In this document: one piece after another, positions 13,810-24,400 of the stretch
Numbering within the stretch: position 1 is the stretch's first letter
Layout of the letters: each line of letters begins with the position of its first letter
Assembly (NCBI RefSeq): GCF_032854445.1
Contig: NC_088303.1
Span: 15,137,501 to 15,201,500, forward strand
Reading direction: 5' to 3'
DNA length: 64,000 nucleotides
Origin: Liolophura sinensis
Lineage: Eukaryota > Mollusca > Polyplacophora > Chitonida > Chitonidae
Translations under genes and position numbers: made by a program
The notes under the pieces: model-generated
The model's input: the letters and a program-made list of their open reading frames with translations, nothing else
Told to the model about the DNA's origin: nothing
Database searches by the model: none

Positions 13810-14625
13810 TGGGTATATGTGTAGTGGTAAAGTACATGGTCTATAGACCCTGATATGGAATTGTAGTGCAATGATGTCGTAGTGGTAAAGTACATGGCCT
13901 ATAGACCCTGATATGGAAGTGTTGTGCAATCTCATGCCGTAGTGGTAAAGTACATGGCCTATAGACCCTGATATGGAATTGTAGTGCAATCATGCCGTAG
14001 TGATAAAGTACATGGTCTATAGACCCTGATATGGAATTGTAGTGCAATCATGCCGTAGTGATAAAGTACATGGTCTATAGACCCTGATATGGAATTGTAG
14101 TGCAATCATGCCGTAGTGGTAAAGTACATGGCCTATAGACCCTGATATGGAAGTGTGGTGCTGTCATGGTGTGGGTATATGTGTAGTGGTAAAGTACATG
14201 GCCTATAGACCCTGATATGGAAGTGTGGTGCTGTCATGGTGTGGGTATATGTGTAGTGGTAAAGTACATGGCCTATATAGACCCTGATATGGAAGTGTGG
14301 TGCTGTCATGGTGTGGGTATATGTGTAGTGGTAAAGTACATGGCCTATAGACCCTGATATGGAAGTGTGGTGCTGTCATGGTGTGGGTATATGTGTAGTG
14401 GTAAAGTACATGGCCTATATAGACCCTGATATGGAAGTGTGGTGATGTCATGGTGTGTGTATATGTGTAGTGGTAAAGTACATGGCCTATAGACCCTGAT
14501 ATGGAAGTGTGGTGCTGTCATGGTGTGGGTATATGTGTAGTGGTAAAGTACATGGCCTATAGACCCTGATATGGAAGTGTGGTGCTGTCATGGTGTGGGT
14601 ATATGTGTAGTGATAGTGGTAAAGT
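13810..14625. repeat. Satellite array with two unit lengths (58 and 70 bp)
   Basis: About twelve units share the core 'gtggtaaagtacatgg', then 'ctatagaccctgatatgg'. The left part (to about 14100) uses a 58-bp unit ending 'ttgtagtgcaatcatgcc'. The right part uses a 70-72-bp unit ending in 'tgtggtgctgtcatgg' and then 'tgtgggtatat'. Some right-hand units carry an extra 'ta' (tatatag). The minus-strand open frames here are products of the repeat and are not genes. Confidence 0.92.
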
Positions 14626-14738
14626 ATTCTCACGATTCCCCATAATTGATTAGAAGAGGATCGAAGTCAATTGAGTTTTGTTATATCTGGGTATATTCTG
14701 ACTTTTGTTCGGAATTCTACTGTTTATATTATCCATTT

Positions 14739-14980
14739 GGCCTCTGTGGCTTAGTGTTAACTTCCTAAAGCAGCACGATGTCCCAGAAGCCTCTCACCAA
14801 TGCAATCAATGTGAGGTTGACGCCGTCTTTTCTCTAGTCATACGTTGGAATTTACGTCTTATAGTAACCTGCATTTCCTGGGTTCCCAGTTTCTGCCCAA
14901 CATAATTCTGGCCGACTTTCTAAAAGTGAAACTTTCTTGCGTATGGCGTAAAACTCCAATCATATAAACAAATAAATATA
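14739..14980 (+). mobile_element. SINE-A copy, near full length, plus orientation
   Basis: It starts with a degenerate tRNA-like head ('ggcctctgtggcttagtgtt'), continues with the family segment 'cagaagcctctcaccaatgc', and ends with 'gcgtatggcgtaaaactcc' and an 'aaacaaataaata' tail. Confidence 0.8.
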
Positions 14981-17900
14981 TTATTCATGTATGTAGATAT
15001 GGACATGAATAATGTTAGTTCATAATTACAAGTATTGCTTTATTTTCGAAACATCCTATAGAAAAAAGATACAAAACAGACTGGGATCCAGTTGTAACAG
15101 AGAGGTGTTTAGGCTAGGTTTGACCACATACAATGTGCCTTGCAGGCAAACAAAACAATACACACCGCTTCAGGATGTCCTTGTGTTAAGAATTCATTAG
15201 GCAGTGAGTTGGCCAGATATGGAGGATCTAACCAGTTGTGATAGATACAGGATGTAACACAAAACTCCAAAGATTTTGATTGGTCAATGAGCTCATACAG
15301 TTCTCTGTATCCTGTATACATGTAGGTATGTTGTTGGTAGGTACACTTGTTGAGAAATGAGAAAAATGTGGCCTTGGGGAGGAAACGCATTTTTCATGGA
15401 ATTGGGGGGAAGTTTGTGAGAAGTCTTTGAATTCTTGAAAAAATAATATCTGTTTTGGTTTACACATGGTTTTGTTTCTGCAACTTTTCTGCAAAGTTTT
15501 AATTAGACGCTTTACTTAATCAGTAAAGTTGTAATTTTATGGTAGATTGAAGAGCAAAAATGAAGGTGATTCATATTCAAAAGGTGACTGAAAATTAGTT
15601 CATTGTTGTTTTATATCAGCAAGTGTGACACGTGATATATAGTTCAGTACATAGGCCTGTGAACAATTATTGCACGGGTGGATGTGATGGGACCACGTCA
15701 CGGTCATCCATTCTTGATTGCAAGGGAATTTACCTGTGCATTGGAACATAAACTTCTCATTTCAAGTCTACCTTTTATATGCTGAATTAATGAAGCACGA
15801 CATACTGTGGTCACATATGTAGGCTATAATAGATGGAAGCACAGTATGACATTGAATGAAAGCTAGTGCAATGATAGACCTAAAAGTACAAGTGACCTTT
15901 AGTTAGAATTACTGTAGGAATCCTAATAACACTCAGGGTATGCCCCACTGATACCTTGTTAAGTCACATGCCAGTCTGTCAAAACTGCTATCACTGTGTC
16001 ATCACTGTGTCATCACAGTGTCATCACAGTACATGCACATGGAGACCATGATCAGAGCACTTGTACATACTGTACATAATCCAAATCACACAGTAGATGT
16101 AGAACAGCATGTATTTTTTAATAATTACTGTACTGCTACACTAATACTTTATAACTTAATAATTTGAGAATTTCACTCATTTTCTGTTTTTTGTATGTAT
16201 ACATGTTTATATAATTATACATTTTCCTTTTTGTAAATGGAAACATGCCAGTGTGTGCGATAATAAAGATGTCAAAAACGTGACTGTCTTCAGTTTTATC
16301 TAGCTGCTACAGTTGTGACAAGAGATAAACACTCCACTTCAAAGCCAGCACATATCTGCCAATCAAAAGATAAATATATCAAGAGAAGTTTGTGTTTATA
16401 AATATAGTGTGTTAATTCCATTTCTTGGCTGGAATTTTACCACAAAAAAATAAAAATCAAAACTCTGGTATTGTTTTTAAAGTTCCGTTATGTACCTGCC
16501 TTTGTTCCAACTGGAAAGTGTAATTTTCCCACAGGTGTGTGCATCCCTTTGATCATTCACATCTCTGTCTGATTACAGGTAAATGTCCAGATATACACTG
16601 TCCATCTACATGTAAAATTATATAGGGAGTAATTCTGTATTTCAGAAGTTTTGTCCTTTTTACACACTATAGCTGGGTTTATATTGACCTCCGTGTGAAG
16701 TGTATTAATTAAGTGTGAACAAATAACCTGTGACTGAAGTACAAGTAGCGTGACTAAATTAAAGACATTGTTAATATCTTGATCCAATATTGTATCTGTT
16801 CAAGTTATACATTTTTTCCCGAAGAATTCAGATTTAGACTTTTACAGATGAGTCACTATCTTTGAATACAAAATTTATTTGAACAATTTAAAAGCAGTAG
16901 GATTAATTTTGATATTTATTAATAAGTGTTCATTTGTGTTTACTTGTTACTTATCATCTTCATTTGTAGTTAGTTAAAGGTTTAAAACAGTGAGTGTGCA
17001 AAGTATTCTGGCAATCTAACAAAGTTTTTAAACTATCTATAACTTATCTAAAACATGGCTGTCTTAATATTTAATGGAGGGTAGGTGTTAATAATGAGAA
17101 AATAATTACACTCATGTTGGTATTACTCAATGTTGTGCCCAAAAAAAGTTTTTGAGTGATTTGACCTTGACCTCATACATTTTAAAAACTCTTGAAAATG
17201 GCAGAACTGTTAGCTTGTGCTCTCCAGGTATCACAGGATCTGGAGTCTGTAAGGGTAAAAAATTGGCGGGGAAAGCCAGATTCCTGCTTGCTTTTGTTTA
17301 GCCCTGAGAAAACAAATATTCAGGGGGACATTTTGCAACTGGTTAGTGACCCACTGACCCCAAAGCTTTGACTTCTGGCCAAATGACATTTGACCCTAAG
17401 GTCATGGGTTCTTTCAGGAAGTAACTGAAGTGTTCCGGGAGCTGATTAGAGGAGGAGAATTACAGGGCAATAATCTGAAGTAAGGAACCAATCAAAACCA
17501 AGGACTTAAATTGTTTGTTTGTGGCAAGGTCATGTTGTTGTGTTCTGCAGGAATTCTAAAGGCATTACCAGTATATCCTGTGCTCTCGATTACAAGAAAA
17601 GATTTTTAACAACGAACAGTGGAGGAAGAATTGTTGAATTTAAGAGAACATTCCAGCTAATTTCTCAATCTTTCCAATTTTGCAGAGAAATATTGAGAAG
17701 GATAACTTAATTGTGCAAAAAGTATTCTGCATACTTGCTGGATTCTCACTGGAGCTTCGCCAGACTTGTAAAGCTTGATACATGTGGCCAGTTTGGGGCA
17801 AACTGTGACAGGAAGTCACGCAGACATTGTCAAATCATATTGTAATTGGAGTTACAGTGAGAAGCAGTCCCTTACTGATTAGTTTTAATTTTGTTTGTGT

Positions 17901-18128
17901 GAAGATATTTAATGTCCAGTTCATGGCAAAAAATCCTGAACTCCATCCATGTATATACACGGCCACCTTTCGGACAAACAAGCATTACCAACCGAATATT
18001 AAGCCTCTGTCACTGTTTACGACAACTATGTGGGGCATCTGTATATACATTGAATTTCTGAGGCAGAAATGTGAAACTTTCTTTTAAATGCTTGGTATAA
18101 AAACCTGTCCTACAAAATCTTAATCCTC
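14981..18128. other. No gene recognised
   Basis: AT-rich sequence. A small tandem run 'tcactgtgtca'/'tcacagtgtca' occurs at about 15990-16030. A segment near 17418-17480 reads open for about 20 codons after a possible acceptor but has no donor. Confidence 0.45.
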
Positions 18129-18180
18129 TCCACCACCCCCCCCCCCCACCCCCCACCCCCACCCCCCACCCCCCTCACAC
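18129..18180. repeat. C-rich low-complexity tract
   Basis: A run of C4-C9 blocks separated by single A residues, followed by 'tcacacacaac'. Confidence 0.9.
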
Positions 18181-18814
18181 ACAACTTCCCGTCCTGTACA
18201 TGGCTGAATAGCGTACTCATGGTGTGAAATGTCAAGTGATAAAGTATGGATTAAACTACTGCAGAATCATAACTCTTATACAATATTTTATTAGCAAATG
18301 TCCTAATTCTTTATAAGAGGATTTATAACCTGTGCAGGTGTGATACATAAGTGTATAGGTAATGAAATCCAGGTGGTAAGGTAAACACTATAATCACATG
18401 TCTGTGCCGTGATATGTATATAGTGCCCTCCGTGTCCATTGCCTCTGCAGTGGAAAGGGTGGTCAAAGAAAAGGCTTACATAAGTGTTTTAGATGTAGGC
18501 TAAGTAAAAGGAATTACAGACATAAGATTTGGGCTAAGATCATTACGTAAATCCTTACATAAATCTTTTTTTTTTCTTGATAGTAGCTTAACATAAATCT
18601 CTGTTGAATTATGGCCCCCTGGTTTGTCAGTAGTGAGGATGGTATTGTGTTTACCAACAGGCAGTAAGCTGTACTGACCTAGACACTTGTGGGTAAAAGA
18701 AAATTGAATTTATGTTTAATGTGATAATACAAACTTGGCAGATCATGGTGTGACCTACATGTAGAGGGTAAGGATGTTTTTTTCGCTTTGACAGCAGCTA
18801 TTACTTATTAAGGA

Positions 18815-19060
18815 GGCCGTCACTAGCTCAGATGGTTGAAATGCTGGATCGCTGTAACTGTAGGCCATTGGACCAGTCGGGGGGGGGAGTGTTCAAATCT
18901 AGCTCTTGCTGCTTTTGGTTTGGCTTCAGGTGTAGAGGGTTTTGTCATGTAACGAGTGATGATTTGCTTAAACCACTCCCTTTCCTACAATTATATACCA
19001 GATTTGCCATCACAGAAATGAAATATTTTTTTATTACAGCTTAGAACAATGAAATAAAAA
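18815..19060 (+). mobile_element. tRNA-derived SINE-like element, plus orientation
   Basis: The head 'cactagctcagatggttgaa' resembles a tRNA A box. 'gttcaaatctagctc', about 65 bases later, resembles a B box. Downstream is an 'aaatgaaatattttttta' segment and an A-rich end with 'aatgaaataaaaattaaa'. The body differs from SINE-A, so it may be a separate subfamily. Confidence 0.55.
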
Positions 19061-19186
19061 TTAAATGTTGTAAGTAAGACAGATTTATGCAAGATGTGAT
19101 GAACTTCAAATAAAGTGTCATGTAATTATACCAGCAGTTTTGTGGGAAAAATGAGTATTTGGAATTCCACAAATTCCCAGTAGGTT

Positions 19187-19380
19187 GTTAATGTATGAGC
19201 TCATGCATAGCTTGTTAATGTATGAGCTCCTGCATAGCTTGTTAATGTATGAGCTCCTGCATAGCTTGTTAATGTATGAGCTCCTGCATAGCTTGTTAAT
19301 GTATGAGCTCCTGCATAGCTTGTTAATGTATGAGCTCCTGCATAGCTTGTTAATGTATGAGCTCCTGCATAGCTTGTTTG
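19187..19380. repeat. 27-bp minisatellite, seven copies
   Basis: The unit is 'ttgttaatgtatgagctc' followed by 'ctgcatagc', with almost no divergence between copies. The unit is nine codons long, so one frame stays open throughout. The first unit differs slightly (cat for cct). Confidence 0.95.
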
Positions 19381-19418
19381 TAAGCTCTATAATATATGGT
19401 CATGTGATATTAAAGGAG

Positions 19419-19635
19419 TTCCCTTGGCCGAGTGGTTAACATGCGAATGCGGCACAACAATTCCGGAGCCCCAAACTAATGCAGTCCAGCTCAGGTGATT
19501 TCCTCTCTGGACATACTTGGGAAGGCCTGACAGCAACCGGCAGAAGGTTTCCCCAGTGCTCTGCCCCACTTCCTTTCGTCATAATGCTGGCTGTCATGGT
19601 ATAAGAGAAATATTTATTTAAACCAATCAAATAAT
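19419..19635 (+). mobile_element. SINE-A copy, near full length, plus orientation
   Basis: The tRNA-like head 'ttggccgagtggttaacatg' is well preserved. The family segments 'ctgacagcaaccggcag', 'cataatgctggctgtcatgg' and 'tataagagaaatatt' follow, ending with 'accaatcaaataa'. The head resembles a leucine/serine-type tRNA 5' end, which is an inference from 'GCCGAGTGGTTAA'. Confidence 0.85.
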
Positions 19636-19744
19636 TGTGATTCACCCTGCCACAAGAAGGCATAGTATACATGTTTGTACATGTACCCTAATGACGCCTC
19701 ATATAACTGTCATGTTGCTGTAAAATTGTCAAGTACAGTGTAAA

Positions 19745-19975
19745 ACCCAAAGCATACATACACATATATACACATACATATATACACGTACACACACACA
19801 TTCACGTACACACACGTACACATACACACACGTACATATATATACACGTATACATACATACACGTACACACACACATTCACGTACACATACATACACGTA
19901 CATATATACGCATACATGTACACATATATACACGTACACATATACATGCATACACGTACACATACTTACATGTAG
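19745..19975. repeat. Cryptic (AC)/(TA)-rich simple repeat
   Basis: An irregular mixture of 'acatacac', 'acgtacac' and 'atatatac' blocks over about 230 bp. The minus-strand open frame here is a low-complexity product rich in Tyr, Val, Cys and Met. Confidence 0.9.
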
Positions 19976-21356
19976 GCCTATATATCTAAAATGTTACTCA
20001 TATCCTGTATTTTGCAATGTGATATCAGTCTTCAGCTGCAGTGCACATCATGTACAGTTTAAGTATCAAGCCTGGACTGACATTAACAGAGGAGCTGATT
20101 TTCAAATGGCAAATTGCCCATTATGTTGTCGTTGTGACAATGTCATAATGATATCAAGATTAGTATATTAAAGGGTCACAGAAAAAAACATGTGCACATA
20201 GTACGGTATTAGCTATTAGGGCAAGTAGGAATATATTTAGGAGAGGATGACGATAACATCTACATAAAGCTGTATGTCAAACACATATTTACTTGTTCCA
20301 GCTAATACATAGTATTTAAGTGTTGATGTCAACGTTGTACATGGATGTTGTGGGGACATTTATATTTTGCATGTCAAGGGAGCTCACTCAGTTGAGTAAT
20401 AGTTTGAGATGATTAGACTTATCTCCCTTGATAATACAGGACGACTACAGTAAGAACAAATACAGGTACAGAGTATATATTTTTACTGGTTTTACAGAAA
20501 TTTATTCCTTTAGTACTGATAACAATTAGACCCAATGAAATAAAATATGATAGAAACAATCAATGGAGAGGAAAAGTGGAAAATCATAGAATGAAGTTAG
20601 AATTTTGCTTTTGTTTTCAGATTGGTAAACCATGTACTTTCATGCGCAGTGTTCATAATGTTTATTGGCACATTCTTGAAATGTCATGATTTCTATCATA
20701 GATATATTCAATAAATTGTTAATGCTGTTATCTTTGGTTACATAGCTAGGTAGTCTGACTCATTTTAGATTATTACCCAAATGTGATGATGTAAATAATG
20801 TAAAATATATTGTACAGGAAAGTTTGAAAATTTGGCTCAACATAATCATTTACACCTGAAGGTCTTTAAAGAATATTTTTCATGCTCATTGCTTTCAGTG
20901 ATTATTCATTGCTCTCTTAATAAGCTATGCTGGAGATTTTGGGCGAAAAGAAAATCAGGTTCCCTAATTTTCTGTATTTACCAAGGATGCTCAAATTATT
21001 GCCTGTCATTAAATATAAGACTAGCAAGTGTATTGTATGTACAGACCGGAATGATGTTTTGTGAAGGGTATAATTAATTACGTAAATCAAAAGATATTTG
21101 TTTGGATTTGGGTGGATTGATTTTTTGCCAGAGATCTACAGTATATATCCCACCACCATGTGTCATATTCAGATGTCACTATATAGTATACTCTGTTTTG
21201 AGAATTTCCCAACACATGACGTGACCATCATTAATTGGCTGAATGAGAATCTTTTCATTTATGTACTGAAAAAGCCTTTCTTTCAGTGTATCAACTGAGT
21301 TACCAGTACTGTTTTATTTCACATCAATTAATATTATCACATTTCATTTTCACTAG
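19976..21356. other. No gene recognised; probably NOC2L intron
   Basis: AT-rich sequence ending in the acceptor 'tttcattttcactag' just before the first recognised NOC2L exon. No further upstream NOC2L exon is visible, so this is probably intron. How far the intron extends leftwards is unknown. Confidence 0.55.
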
Positions 21357-21470
21357 GTCTTTGAACAGACAAATTTCAACAAGAAACACAAGTCTATAAG
21401 CTTGAAGCCTTTCAACTTTGCCTGCATCTTGAAACTGTCAAAATCGCAATTGGTGGAAAAGTCTTTTAAA
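21357..21470 (+). CDS. NOC2L: NOC2L exon a
   Basis: 38 codons, phase 0 at both ends, from [12 protein letters not shown] to LVEKSFK. Acceptor 'ttttcactag', donor 'gtaagt'. It contains the conserved [12 protein letters not shown] segment. It is the first NOC2L exon I can recognise and begins in mid-protein, so it is not the first exon of the gene. Confidence 0.92.
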
Positions 21471-24400
21471 GTAAGTGAACATTTCATATTTTTGTTGTAA
21501 TTTCTAATTTTATTTCTTTTGTATTTTATAACTTTTAAGAATATCATTTAAGGCATTATAAATGGATTATGGCTACCTGCTACCAATATAATTATATGTA
21601 TATGTTAGGACCCAGGGACAGCTGGCCTGATGAATGATATAGATGTACATTTCACAAGCGTATTTCAGGAAAATTTGATTTCAAGAAATTTGTGATCCAT
21701 TTAAAAAAAACTGATTGGTCATGCAAATATTCATTGACATGAAATGTAATCTGGAAGTTCATCCTAGTTTTTCAACCATTCTCACATTCTGCAAAGACAT
21801 ACATGTATAATTATATCAAGGGGGACAACTGTGGCACATTCGGATACTTTCAGAATTAGCAGAAAGTCTACATATGTACGATACGGTAATGCTGAACTGT
21901 ATAAGTGATGACTTGGTGATTAATAGGAGTGGTTGTGTATTACAGGATGGAGTCATTGACCAGTTGTATGAACTACTGCTGGAACATTTCCACATTCACT
22001 CCCACAGTATTGGCTTCCCAGAGCTGGCCTTACATGCTGTATTACAGGTACGATGAGAGGTTGTGGCAGTTTTGTTGGATTGGCCATTGTGACTAATATT
22101 GAAAGAGATAAATGCTAAACTGATGTCATGACTTATGATTAGAGCTTCTTCTCAGTGTAAGCACGGCCTTAATCCGTATGGTTACCCTGTTTAATTTATT
22201 AACTGCAAACCTTAGATGTGTTAGAGTATTTTATAAAAATTTACTTTTGTCAGCTTTAAATGGCCGTAAAGCTTTTCATGTGATCAAGATAGCGTTTTGT
22301 AGATTTATGTTGGTATATAGTAAAAGCTGACTTCAGAGAGATTGTTACACCTCTGAAAATTATATCTGAAATCATTGTAGTACAAAATCAGCTTCTGCAT
22401 TTTTCTAAATTAAATTGTTACACGTATTTATGTGTACAGATTTTAAATGGTACCTTAATAATTTAAATCATTTCATTTGCTTTTAGCTGAAAGATTTTCT
22501 GAAGAAATGTAAAATAGCCAACTACTGTAAACAAATCAAGCAGATTGTGGAGAAGGTTGAAGAGACAAGCAAAAGGATCACACAGCGACGGAAATCAGCA
22601 AATTTTCGACTGTCTGACAAAACTGCTGTGGTGAGTAGAAATACATCATTATACTGGTTTTGAGACATCTAGCCTTGTCAGGCCTGTGAAACGTTAATGT
22701 AAAAGATAATTTACTACTCATAATGTGCGGGGAAAAATTTATTTACTTATTTATTTGATTGGTGTTTTACGCCGTACTCAAGAATATTTCACTTATACGA
22801 CAGCGACCAGCATTATGGTGTGTGGAAATCGGCCAGAGCCCGGGGGAAACCCACGACCATCCGCAGGTTGCTGGCAGACCTTCCCATATGCGGGAAAAAA
22901 AGATTAAAATGTTTATAATAAGGATTACATTTTGATGACAAAATGACACATTTTTTTCACATGCACATACATTATTTGGTTTCCCTATGCACATTTTCAT
23001 GTCTACATCACAATGAAGAGAGCCAGAGCCTGTACAGTCCTGATAGTTATGTCCAGTTATTGGGTTATTAGAACTACCACACCTCCTGAGAGTTATTCCC
23101 CCTTATGGGTGAGTTGAACCCATACATCCCTGATAGTTATTCCCCCTATTGGGTTATTTGAATTTGCCACATCTCTGAGTGTTATTACATGCACCACCTC
23201 CTATTATTTGAATCATTTAATACATACCTGTGAGCTTTTCCACCATAGTGGATTCTTTGATGTGTTATGGAATTAGTTGTTCCAGATGCAGGATAACAGA
23301 CACTTTCTACAGTCAACAATAAAAGTACAGGCAGTAGTTAATATGTTTGAGATACAGCCGCAGATAACCTGAATACCTACATTAAGTTTCACAAAGAGAG
23401 AAACCAGTTACTCTCAGTAATTCCATAAAATTATGTGCAAATATAAGACGTATTGATTATCACATACATAGTAGGATTATACCTTAAGCATCATACCACA
23501 TTGATGAATTGCTTCATCAGGTGTCTAATGCTACCCCATGTAGATGTACAAAGCAGTTCAAATGTTAAGGCACTACATCTGAAGTCAACGAAATTTTCAG
23601 TGACATGAATGCCTGAGAATCGGCTACAAACAATTTACCTATAAAATGACCACATGATGAAAGCAGAAATGGTGGTTTTGACCACTCTCCAGGCTTTAGC
23701 TATGAAGAAGTTGATTTGTGGATGTGAATTTTTTTTTCTTTGTCATCTTCAGGAGGCGTGGGAGAGAAGGAGTAAAGAGGAGGGAACTCCTATTAGTAAA
23801 TTCTACACAACATGGCGTAAACTTAGAGACCGGGAATTGCAGCATGAAATCGCTGGCAAGGAAAGGGTAAATTTTGTTTTGGTTTTTGTAGTGAGAGGGT
23901 TCATTATAAGCTTATCCTCTCCTCCTCCGGTTGGAATAGACAATGTCTATCACATGTAGTAAAACCTACACTGCACGCCGTACAACTATAGCCTAGTACT
24001 GTGTTACACAGACCTTATCATACACACCTTTCACAATTGTGCATAGAAACTGTAATATGTGGAACTTGATAGTGGAGATTTAGGGGTTTCAGTGGTCAAG
24101 GTGGCTAGCACGGCAGCAGGGCTAATTGACCCACGAGCCTCTCACTAATGCAGTCACTGTGAGTTCAATTCCAGCTCTTGCTGGCTTCCTCTCCGGCCAT
24201 GCGTGTAAAGGTCTGCCAGCAACCTGGTCATGGGTTGTTCCAGAGCTCTGCCTGGTATCCTCCGACCATAATGCTGGCCAGTGTATAAGTGAAATATTCT
24301 TGAGTATGGCGTAAAACACCAATGAAATAAATAAATGAATGATAATGGAGATCAGACTTCTGCTATTAGATTTGTTCATTTCAGAGCTGTACAAAAGTTT

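Noticed and set aside
17418-17484. Possible short exon after 'gttctttcag'
   Set aside because: Open only for about 21 codons, no donor, and no match to NOC2L.
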